Source: Sequoia sempervirens
Lineage: Eukaryota > Streptophyta > Pinopsida > Cupressales > Cupressaceae
Length of the DNA stretch: 64,000 bases
Direction: 5' to 3'
Assembly: GCA_007258455.2 (NCBI GenBank)
Contig: VDFB02373365.1
Coordinates: 223,485,353 to 223,549,352, forward strand
Below are positions 46,400 through 57,399 of this stretch, one piece after another. A program made the position numbers and the translations under genes. The first letter of the stretch is position 1. Every line of letters begins with the position of its first letter. The notes below the pieces were generated by a model. It was not told where the DNA came from and made no database searches. It saw only the letters and a list, made by a program, of their open reading frames with translations.

Positions 46400-47560
46400 A
46401 TCTCCCAAGATATAGTCCAACAACTTGACTCTTTTTTTATGGAATTAAATTTTTTAAGATCCAAATCATATCAAACTATTTTATTACAAGATAGATGGTT
46501 GTTATTTCCTTATTATCTCATTTTATGTGGATGACATGTTATTATTTGGCAATATTAAAGAAGTGATTTGCAATTTGAAGTCTCAAATTTTAGCATAATT
46601 TGACATAAAAGGACTAGGAAATAACCAAGTACTTTCTAGGAATAGAAATAGAAAGAGAAAGTAAATTGAAAGCTTTGGTTGGGCTAGAGTAAGTACAATA
46701 TGCAAAATCAATTTTGGAGAGATTCAACATGTCAACTTGTAGGATTTTGAGTGTTCATACTTTGATGGGGAAAAAGTTGTATGTAGAGTAGTGTCCATTT
46801 ACACCTAGTAAGATGGAGGACATGACTCAAGTGCCTTACGATAGTGTTGTTGGGATTTTGATGTATGCTATAATTTTTATAATAATAAACATTACCCAAG
46901 AAAAGGGAATCCTTAGCGATTCATGGATAATCTTGGATGAGATCATTTAGTTGTATTTAAGAGGGTCTTCAAATATTTGTGGGGTACTTTTGAGTACTTT
47001 ATTTATTATCATGACAATTTTATAAGGGATCAATACTCAATGGATATTTGTGAATTTGTAGATTTCAATTGGGTAGGTGATGTTGATAATATAAGATCCA
47101 CCAGTGGTTATGTTTTTGATTTATTTCATGGTGTTATTAGTCTAATGAGCAAGTGACAAGTTGTGGTCAGTTTTTCCACTATAGAGGCTAAGTACATGGC
47201 ATCTACTCATGTTTGTAAGAAAGCCATTTAGCCTAAGAAATTGTGTTAAGATGTGGGGCTAAATTAGGGAGTTATTAAAGTTTTATGTGATAATTAGAGT
47301 GCAATGTGTTTGACAAAGAACCTAACCTTTCATGCAATGAAAAATCATGTAGATGTCTACTACCATCTTGTTAGAGATATGGTAGAGTATGGGAGGGTGA
47401 TGTTGAAGAAGGTTAACAGTATGGGAGGGTGATGTTGAAGAAGGTTAAAAAATTGTAGAATATTATAGATGCATTGACAAAGCCTATGAGATTTCAATGG
47501 TGTAGTGACTTTATGGGCCTCACAACCTATAATAATTATATTTTAGCATTTGAGTTCCCT
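46400..47560 (+). pseudogene. Ty1/copia pol relic, 3' portion (RT C-terminus and RNase H)
   Basis: It picks up copia RT just after LKQS, with QQLDSFFMELNFLRSKSY, then the catalytic-region VDDMLLFGNIKEV (about 46528), FDIKGLGN, PYDSVVGILMYA-like sequence, FKRVFKYLWGTFEY, DFNWVGDVDNIRSTSGYVF, the VVSFSTIEAKYMASTHVCKK RNase H block, and FHAMKNHVDVYYHLVRDMVE (about 47330-47385). A 26-bp block GTATGGGAGGGTGATGTTGA is tandemly doubled at about 47389 and 47419. It ends in DALTKP-like sequence at about 47475. Stops occur throughout. With 19679-21961 it makes one copia element split by the insertion. Confidence 0.85.
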
Positions 47561-47584
47561 TTTTCTCCTTTTCAAGATATTTGA

Positions 47585-47598
47585 CAAGTGGTAGGACA
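47585..47598 (+). other. Candidate polypurine tract of the split copia element
   Basis: AAGTGGTAGGACA lies where copia elements place the tract before the 3' LTR, and resembles AAGTGGAAGAA before the LTR at 18962. The following sequence does not visibly match that LTR. Confidence 0.35.
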
Positions 47599-47599
47599 T

Positions 47600-49750
47600 T
47601 GGGAAAGGTGTCTCAATCATGCATCTAATATTTATATTTATTTATTACTAAATGGTCTCATATGGGAAAGGGTTATCCCAATATGAGTTGGTATGATGTG
47701 CCACATGTTACATATCTTAGGAAGGTTATAAGAGTATCTATGCCATTATGTCATTAAGATGAGAGTTACTTATCGTAGATTCTCATGATGTGTAAGAGCA
47801 TGATTATATCGAAGTTGCATTAGAATCTTGAATAACATGATGACAAGTCAAAATATCATCTTTGAGCAAAGATCATGGAGCCAAAAATTGAGCACCCTAT
47901 TTAAGGAGTTAATTATGAGTTATGATAGCTTATGACAGGTTTAAGGAATCTACTATTTTTGGCATGGACTCCATGAGAATGCAACATTGGAATTTGATCA
48001 ATTTCAGTTGCTGCATTTATGGGTGGTATTTGCTCATGGCATTGGATTTTCATTTGATGGTTTCTTATATTGTATCTTCTAGAAGTTGGGTGCTTTGGTT
48101 AGAACTATGTAAGGTTAATTTGCATGTACTATTATGCTACTAGAATTGCTCTACTTTTACTTGTTGGTGATGCTCCTGTAAAGGTATGTCCTTGGTTATT
48201 ATTTTGTAACCTTTGTTGTTAATAATATAATTGGTTCATGCTTTGAAGTGTGGATTTTTTCTTTCTTAAAATGTTGTCCTTGAGTAAATTTGCATTTGTT
48301 ATGGGATAATTCTCTCATTTTAATTATTTCTTGTAACTAGAAGACTAATTATTTCATAATTCCCCTTAAAATATAGTGTAGGAAGCATGCTATGCACCAT
48401 TGCTTCCTTTTAGGGCATGCTTTTCTATGGGAAACATATTGGTTCCAATCAAACTTTTTCCAAAGAGAAAGGGGAATCCAACATCTTTAACTTCCAATCC
48501 AAAACTAGAATTAGATCTAAAGGATGGTCAATTGGTCAAATAGAAAGGAATGGGAAACACAATACACCCACTTGGATAACTTCCTGAAATTAAATCGTTC
48601 CTTTTATTTTCTCAAGAAAAATTGCCAGTTTTAGAGAAGTAGTGGAAAAATTGTTGGCTTTTAGTAGAGCCTAGTGATTGTGAAACCATTATTTTTAGTA
48701 GATAAATTTCTATAGTGAATGACAATATTATTATGTTTATTTTGTTACCATTATTGTGGAGGATTAATAATTTCTCTAGAGTAAGTGAAACAAGAATTTA
48801 AAAGGGCAAAATGACTAAGGAAGAAGTGGAAAAACAAACGACTAAAGCATACATGTGAATGGGTCGAGCAAACCAAGGGGAATGCCCAAATATCACAATT
48901 GGTAGTAATTTTATGTCATAATGAAATTTTGAGTGGTGTTAGTGATCATCGAACTCCAAAATTTGACCCATGTAATGATGTGCAAAAATAAGGACTTCTA
49001 GGTAGAGGGCTCACATTTGTGCATTAGGTTAAGATTTGCAAAGTGTAGAGATCACTTCTATAGTGTACAATCCACCTCAAATCACAAACAAATACATTTT
49101 TCACACATATCTATCTGCTCATCATAATTCCAAAATCATAATTTAGGCTTCAATCATTTGGCACAATGAATTTCATCTATTTTTGTCAACATCAAATTAT
49201 ACATTTATTATTATTTTCTTCTCCTCAATTGACCTCTTTTGATTAAGAACCCAGGATTGAGAAGTATCCATTTTGTGAAAATTACCTAAAATATAATCTT
49301 GACTTCATCCCTTAAAACATCACCTTACAATCGACAAAATCTGATCCCTAATAAACTCTTTGAATTTCATTGAACTTCACAAATAATTTAACTTCACAAA
49401 TACCACTTTTTTGTTAATACGAAAGAATGTTTTATTTCCTTCCATTGGTTTATTGACAAAAAAAAAGCCTAAATAATTCTTGGAAGCTTCTTCAATCACA
49501 TTGGAATATCATTGAAAGCCACCGTAGGGAGGGGAATTAGTTAAAATCTATCGAATATTTTGACTCTCCTCGTCTCAATCAACACCATTGAAATTTCAAT
49601 CCCACCTAACGAGCTAAATCCAAATATCCATATCCTTTTTCTTCAATTAACATAATCAGAAGCACCTACGAAGGATCCCAAGCGCGTTTCCAAGTGAAAA
49701 TCCAAACCCTGCATCTGCACCAGGGTTTGAAATTGCAGGCACAAACAGAT
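47600..49750. other. Unassigned region before the RING gene
   Basis: The first several hundred bases may be the copia 3' LTR, but I cannot align them to 18962-19678. The rest is AT-rich with no recognisable coding or repeat structure. The promoter of the RING gene should lie toward 49300-49750, but no TATA box could be assigned with confidence. Confidence 0.35.
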
Positions 49751-49803
49751 AACCAAGGTTTAAGGATCGGGCCAAGAAAATTCCAATTATAATTGTGATT
49801 GAA

Positions 49804-52800
49804 ATGGCTTCTCAGCACTGGAAGTTTCGGCAGCACTGGAATGGGAGTTTTCATTTTGACCCGCAAGCGCAGGAAGGTTCCTCCTCCGATTCGGATACGT
49901 GTGGGTCTTCTCATGCCAGTGGGTGGGAGGCTGCCAGTAGCTCTGCGCCTTCGCCCCACAGAACACGCCAGATAAATAGACAACGAAGAGAGCATAGCAA
50001 TCCATGGAGAGGTAAGGTTAGTAGTGGGATTTGAACCCAGGGCCTGATTTCGATTTATTCCCTTTGATTTCTTATTGCCTTGGGTAATTACTTTCGAATT
50101 TGCATTGAATTATGCATTGATTGATTTTACTGAGGTGGAAGGGGTCTGCGGATAGTTGAAGTTTGCATTCGTTTTTTAAGTATATGGTGTGTTTGGAATC
50201 CAAGGCCAATTTTCTTCAAAGGTTTTATTGCCTTGGGCGTTTGGGTTCTTCTTGGCATTGGATTTTTCTTTTTGGATTTAATTGTTGGTTTTATGGTGTT
50301 GAGACGAGAGGCGTCATTTGCATTGCTTTTTTAATTATTTTGTGGGTTCGAACCCTGTACCTGATTTCATCACGAAATTATAGCCTTCAATCCTTGGCAT
50401 TGAGTTCTGCCTTTTTTCTTTCAATCTATTGAGGTGGGAGGGCTCATTTATATGTTTCTTCTGTTTTAGGGGTTTTATCTTTTTAGCATTTAGTGGTTTT
50501 TGAACCCCGGGATCTAATTTCTTTGTGATTGTTTTCTTGATTGAATTATCCCTTGTTAGTGAGTTTGGTCGCTAGGTTTTATTGTATGATATGTTCTATT
50601 GAGACTAGGGGCGCCATTTCCATAGCTGAAATTTAGATTTGAGGGAGATTGAACCTGAAACATAATATCCAAGCTTTTGCTTCTAAAAAGAGCTACAGAA
50701 TTCCCAATTACTGCATATGCGAGTTTGAATTAAGGAATCTACATTTCTGAGTAAATGGATATTAGGGTTTGAATATCAGGGTTTGCATTGGACTTGAAAG
50801 ATTTGTTGTGATTCGGGGTTTGTGGTGGAGAGGTGGCATTGCCGGTAATTGAACTCATCATTTTTCTTGTTTTGCTGCATTGAGGTGGGAGGGTACTGTT
50901 TGCATTGGTGCTTCAATCCTAGTGTAATTTGTGGAGATTATTTTGTTTTCAGGCAACATGTTCTGCATTGTATTCATGTATTTTTTTCGTTGTTTTGATA
51001 TATTGAGATTGTAGGGTTCATTTCCACAGCTGAATTCTCATTTGGTTTTTAAATTATTTATTGTGATATACGTTTCTGAGGTGAAGGGGCAGAGAAGGTA
51101 ACTTTTATAATTGAATTTTGCTCTGATATTAGGGCCTGTGAGGCGAGGTGGGGGTAGAGTGTTTTTTCGTTGTGATTCATCCTCATCTTCAGGGGCTGAG
51201 GAGACAATGACAAGTGCATCTGAGCTTTTATATCAGCGCCGGTCTCGTATGGGTCGAAGCCCTGAATTGCAGCTTCCTGAGGCAGCTTCTAGGCGGTTAA
51301 GGTCCAGCAGCTCCAGCACACATTATCATCGTCGTAGTAATCACTATGATCCCAATTACCACCACTATTACTGCCATCGGTCACTGCGCTTGAGAAATTC
51401 TCTTCAGCAAGTCCCTGAAGGGGTATGTTGCTCGTCATGAAAAATCCATGATCTAATTATCTTTGTTAATGGGCCAAACTTTATTTTGTCAAAAATTGTA
51501 TTCATCTATATTTAAAATTTAATTTCTTTTTTTTGGCAAACTCACCTAAATTTATGATGTTCTTCAAAGTTTACATGTTTATTCTATAAAATCTATCAAT
51601 TTATAATTGATCACCAGAAACCTAGAGAGACTTAACTGGCTGCCTATCTTCACATTTCCTGTTTTCTGTTTCAGAGAATATTTTAGGAGTGCCAAAAAAG
51701 TCAAATCCTTTTCCCATTTTTTGTGTATACTATAATTTTTAAGCGTTCAATTTTTATACATATAACAGATAACTTTTTTCATCATTTGACATAAGAAGAT
51801 TTATGATTTTTTTAATCATGCAGTATGATGTATCATTGATCATATAAATAATTTACATGTTCATTATATCACTGGACTGATAAATTCGATCACATAGACA
51901 ATTTATTTGTAACTTTTAAACTTGATATCACATGTATTGTTTTCTGAATTAGATAGATAGATTTAATCTCTAATTGACCATAACAACTACAAAAATTGAA
52001 GTATCTGGAAACAATTACAAAAATCCTATTTTTTGTAGTGGGGAAATCTTTCCATCCCCTGTTTCTGTCACATTACGTCAATTTGCTATATCTGGCCAAT
52101 TTTCTGTTTCTAGTACTTGCAACTTTTTAACTCGATATCACATGTATTGTTTTCTGAATTAGATAGATAGATTTAATCTAGTTGACCATAGCAACTACAA
52201 AAATTGAAGTATCTGGAAACTATTACAAAAATCCTATTTTTTCTAGTGAGGAAACCTTTCCATCCCCTGTTTCTATCACATTTCATCAATTTGCTATATC
52301 TGGCCAATTTTCTGTTTCTAGTACGCAAATATATTATATATTATCATATATCTCTTATCCTACAGATAGAAAAATTTCCCAATATTTTATGCTGCCAGTT
52401 TTTTTTTTTAAATGTTTAGATTTTCCCTTGCTGTTATCCTATGTTGGAATACAGAGAAAATGAAAAGTTGAATAAAGCAGATAGAGGCTGGATGTTGATT
52501 CCTGACGAAGAAGAAGAAAAAATTGGGTTGACTGAATTATATGTTCCATCTTGCAATATGATTAATTTCCCATTGTTGTGTAGATCTACCTAAATTGATC
52601 TAAGTATTGGACTAAAATGCAGCCTGAATAAGTTGTTTTTGAAATTATTTCTATGATTTAGTGTTCGGACCTTGTCCCAGTGCATTACAAATAATTGTTG
52701 GAGTGCACTCTTAATGTTTTACATGTGGATGGTAGCGTTGGTTTTGCACCTCACTAGTAGAACGGTGTACAAGAGTACTTCCTTTTTATTTTATAATGTT

Positions 52801-53870
52801 CAGTATATCAAAAGTCTTGCACAACTCTCTTCCTTTGGTGTTACTAGCATTGTCTTCTATCCTAGTTTGCAATGCAGTTAGTGAACTAGTTATGCTGTGC
52901 TCATTGTTCATATCTTTAAATCTTTTCAATGTTAATAACTTTTCTAAGGTCACTGCTGTTCGCAAATTTGGTCTCTTTAATTGTTAACTGGATTTTTTTT
53001 GAGCGAGAAAAGAAATTAAGGCCTTCTTTCAATGGTCAATAGGTTGGACTGCTGACAATCCCTTTTTCTTTTTAAATGAAGGATGATCAAAGTCAATTTT
53101 CTGAACATACCTCTACCAGTTCTATGCACAATGATGAGTCCACCCATGTTCGAAACAGACTTATGGGTACCTTTTATGAGCAAGCTGCTGAAAATAACAG
53201 CCTTCGTGGAGAAATTATGCAGGCAAGGGAGCGCCTTTATCAGAGATTTAGGGCCGCGTCTCTTGTAAGCAACAGGTATGCCATGGTTTTGTTTCCTAAG
53301 TTATGGTGAGGATTTATGCATCATAATTCTATTGGACATAGAGCCATGTAGTAGTAGTTTTGGAGGTATCAATAACTTTCAACAATTTTCAATGTCTGAT
53401 GTGTGTGTCCCAGGCACAATATCACAGCTTCAACTGCTACAGAATTACGATATTATTTAAGTGAAGATCCAATTTTAAGTGATGATGGGCTCACTGAAGC
53501 TGACTGGAACAGGCTTGTATCCAGAAATAGACTGTATGAGGAAGATCTGGAAGTAGAAATTTATGTTCCACGTGAACCTAAGCCTCAAGGGCTTAATCAG
53601 AAGGGCATTAGTAATTTGCAAAGAGAATTATTTGAGCCAAGGTCAACAGCTGGGAGCAAAGAATCCAAAGAAGCAAAATCATCTTTAGAACAGGAAGATT
53701 GTCCTGTGTGCTTAGAACATTTTTTGCCTGGTGAACAATTGATACGACTTGCATGTCGTCACAGGTTTCACCCTGTTTGTTTGACTCCATGGCTCAAGAT
53801 CTGTGGGGAGTGTCCATACTGCCGAGCCAATGTACTTCAGGATCATGGGCCAAGCATCAGTAAATCTTAG
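49804..53870 (+). CDS. RING-H2 finger protein, probable E3 ubiquitin ligase (4 exons, 382 aa)
   Basis: Exons 49804-50011, 51133-51422, 53082-53275 and 53414-53870 join in frame (phases 1, 0 and 2). Donors are GTAAGG, GTATGT and GTATGC, and all acceptors end in AG. The ATG follows an in-frame TAA at 49750. The N-terminal half is Ser/His/Arg-rich and low-complexity (SSSSSGAEE, HYHRRSNHYDP). A charged helical stretch AENNSLRGEIMQARERLYQRF follows in exon 3, then an acidic linker in exon 4. The C-terminal RING-H2 finger reads CPVC, then LACRHRFHPVC, then CPYC, with all eight zinc ligands (C3H2C3) and the Trp before the last pair present. No signal peptide or membrane segment is seen, suggesting a soluble protein. 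Such proteins recruit E2 enzymes to ubiquitinate substrates; the substrate is unknown. It is the only intact gene seen. Confidence 0.9.
51910..52328 (+). repeat. Tandem duplication of about 210 bp in intron 2 of the RING gene
   Basis: Copy 1 at about 51910-52119 and copy 2 at about 52120-52328 share CATGTATTGTTTTCTGAATT, AGATAGATAGATTTAATC and TGGCCAATTTTCTGTTTCTA at a period of 210 bp, with roughly a dozen differences. Splice sites are not affected. Confidence 0.88.
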
Positions 53871-54079
53871 TTCCACTGAAGATATAGTTCTTAGTTACTA
53901 GTATATAGGATGCCCCATGAATCTAGTATTTGCTATGACATATTGTATTGAACTCATGAAAGAGTTCAATAAGTTTAGAGCATGTTAAAACTTTCATTTC
54001 AAGCTTAAATATCTTGCCTTTGTTGTGCAAGGTATGCAAATAGTAATATATTCTCTAGACGGTTGCGCTTGCCCTTAAA

Positions 54080-54325
54080 GTTGAGGCTGAAAGGCAATTC
54101 TATTGTTGGATTCCACTGTGCATCTCATAGATCATGTCTTTGTGTGTTGTCTAATTGCAAGGTGTGTTCGCTGACATTGGGATTTTGATATCTTATTCTA
54201 CTTGTTGAGGCTGAAAAGCAAGTTCATCAATGGATTATATGTGCATCTTATAAATTGTCTTTGTGTTTTATCTAATTGCAAGGTGTGTTCGTTGACATTG
54301 GGATTCTGAGATCTTATTTTACATG
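54080..54325 (+). repeat. Tandem duplication of about 121 bp downstream of the RING gene
   Basis: GTTGAGGCTGAAA, TCTAATTGCAAGGTGTGTTC and TGACATTGGGATT occur in the same order twice, the second set about 121 bp downstream of the first. Identity is about 80 percent by eye. Confidence 0.75.
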
Positions 54326-55960
54326 CAATTATAAGTGTTCTACCAAAGAGAATTTTTATCACTCTTGGTTTGATCCTCGAGGCTCATTCTTAGATTTTAC
54401 TGCAGTTAATCTATGTTATGGGGGTCATGTTCATCCTTTGAGCAGTTTTCTATGTTATATTTTAATTACAAACCTATTTCATTTTTAAGAATCACCAAAC
54501 AATTGGTAATTAGATTTGAGCTTGTCAAAACTGAAGGGTAACTAATATGTATTTGTTGAGCAAGTCCGACCAGTGTGACACTTTCTGTATCTATATATCT
54601 CAATACGATTGAGTAGCAGGGTTGAGATTCATCTTGGTAAACAGCAAGGAGTAGATCTCCTTGCATATAATTACAAGACAGTTATGCTAACTGAATGAAT
54701 GATAATAATCTTAGTTATGATGGCAAGGGGCTTTCTGAGACCATTCACTACATTCTTCATTGATTCTGACCAGTGTTATATTTTCTTTATATTTTCATTT
54801 TTAACAATCCACTCTAATGCTTAGATTTTAAACATTTTTAGTTCACAAGGATGCATTACACCAGGAGGTATCTGTAATGTTTAAGACAGAGAGCTTTGGT
54901 GTCTAGTGTTTTGCCTCACCAAAACACTGGCTATTGTAGGGTTTCTACAAAATCAGAGTTCCTCTGGAGCCTGTTCATTAGGAGAGAAGGTAATGAATGA
55001 TCTTGGCCTCTTGCCTTGATCTTTGTATCTTCGTTGCCTTGTATCCAGAACCGATAAATTTTTTGCACTCATGTTTTTGAAGGGGGATTTCTCTGCATTT
55101 TGTGTTCTTTCCAAAGTTTTTCACACACATTATGCCCTTGGTCATAGCTTTAGTAACTCTTTTAACGAGGCTTTTTGGGTTTTGTTGTCCCTTGAAACAC
55201 ATACTTAAGAACTTGCTAAACTAGAATTTCTGGGAGCTGCACTGCTTTCATGCTTTGGAGACATGTTGAGCAACCTTGCATTGGCCATGTTTTGATTTTG
55301 ACTGGAGGTTTGTTCTGTTTTTCTACTGATGCGACCATTAATGATGGGAGCATAGAGTGAAGCTCTATCAGAAGCAAATGAGTTCAATTCCTTTGGTGAC
55401 ATATCATGATATTCTAGTCCAATTTGGCCTTGTTCACAAGCTTGTGAATTTCCACTATTGTTTCCATCTTTCTTTTATTTGCAGTATGCACTTGTATGGA
55501 TGCATTTTTTTCCAGTATGTGTAATTGTAGGCAAATAGTAGAGGTTCTATTTTGTTTTACAGATGTAGATGCAATAGATTTTAGAATTATAGACAACCTT
55601 TGTCTTGTATATTTTATCTTTAGTCTCTACGTGTTTACCGTTTCTATCTGTTGAAATCCTTTCTATTTTGACCTTGGAAAGAAAGGTGGGTTTTGGTTGC
55701 AAGTCCTTAAATTTTTAAAAAATAAATAGAATCAGAATTATGGAGACTGATTTAAGAACTAAAATTTAACATAATTTTGAACAATCAAAATATAATTTCA
55801 CGCTGTTAGAAAATTATGTAGCCAATGAATATTTTCCCTATGTTGGGGGCTTCAAAATACAATTTTATCAGAGTTAATAACTAATTCAAAAGTAGTTTGT
55901 TTAATTTATCATACTGTTTTTGAGTCCAACTCATTGATCTATATTTCATGAGTAGCAGTT

Positions 55961-56043
55961 CACAATAATTCATTTCTCATTTCTTATGAATGTTTAATTT
56001 TTCACAAGAATTCATTTCTCATTTCTTATGAATGTTTAATTTA
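55961..56043 (+). repeat. 42-bp tandem duplication
   Basis: Two adjacent copies of a unit containing ATTCATTTCTCATTTCTTAT and GAATGTTTAATTT, almost identical. Confidence 0.85.
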
Positions 56044-57399
56044 AATGATCTTGTATAGATAAATTTTGATTGGGAAAAAAACATTTTATAATGTTCTCTT
56101 GTCAATTCATTATATGTATGTACGCTTGCCGAGGAGGTTTAAGGTAATATCTTCATACTTCATGGATGTTTCACTGGACACTTGGCACAGTGCCTGCTTG
56201 TTGGTTGCCTTTCTGAAGCAAAGGTGATTTGAACTGGGGTTTTCTTAATGTTGGTGTACTCTATTAAGTATTACACTACAGCCGTTTGGCAGATTTCATG
56301 CATTTTTTAAATATAATTTTTATTTTATTTTCTTTATACTTGAGTTTGTGGAGATTTGAGGCATTTCTTTTGTTTGGAGATGGCCGAGTTATGCAAATGT
56401 CAACTGAATTTTTTTCTGTTAAATCATTAGAGCAGTAAGAAAAATATCGTAATGAGATTGAAATGTCAATGTTTGAGGAGATGAATTTCTTCCTTCGACT
56501 ACAAATCAATCAGATAAAAAAAGGTAATTAAGACTTCTAAATACTTCACGGCTAATGGTTTTGTAGGGGTTTCCATTTGTTTTAAATTTTATACTCTGCA
56601 GTCCATGGTTAGGATTGATGAGACATCATGGCATAGGAATTCACTGGTTTTATTCATAAGCACTGAAAACACATTTTGAATTCTTGCCTGTTTTGGGTTT
56701 TAGGTATCCTTATTTCTGTTTCCATTCAGCCATCTCATTGAAGGTTTTCAAGTAATCTGACGTTATGTGTAATACTGAATGTTGCCCATGAATAAGAAAT
56801 GATGTATGCAGGGGGAAGCCAGGGCTGAGAACTGAAAAATAAATCACGGAATTTATACTTTTAGTAAGAGAGTGTGGTGAGTACTGGAAAAAATGAAAAT
56901 AGAAAATGAAATCAGCTCAAACAAATTTAAGTTGCAAGGGTTTTATATTAGAGGCCACAATAAGTTTAAGCTTGAAATAAATTAATGAAACCGAGTATGG
57001 AGAATTTTGATAGAAATAGTACTTTAAAACAAACAATAAGACTTATCCTATCTAAACACTTGTCTCATCTTGCTAATGCTACATAAATTATGTTAAAAAA
57101 CTTCAATCATTTTGAAGCTTGACAAAAGATTTGATTTGAAAAGTCATTTAAAAATTGAGAATTGTTTCATAAAATTTATGTGTTCTGAGTTCATATGAGC
57201 AATTGCATGCCTATATAAGGAGTTAATAAGTTTTAGTTTTATATTTTTGATGAATAAGTGATTTAAAATAAAAAATTAATAAAGAAGATAATAATATATT
57301 ATTAAAAAATAAGTGGATGGTAAAAACACACATCATAAAGTTTAAATGGGATCAAGTCTACATAAAATAAAATAATTCAAAGGATCAAGTTTGAACATA

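Noticed and set aside
47600..48250. Copia 3' LTR matching 18962-19678
   Set aside because: Position and a purine tract fit, but I could not align the sequences beyond chance.
49666..50005. Antisense frames over exon 1 of the RING gene
   Set aside because: They are shadows of the Ser/Arg-rich exon; the sense exon splices in phase to a complete RING protein.
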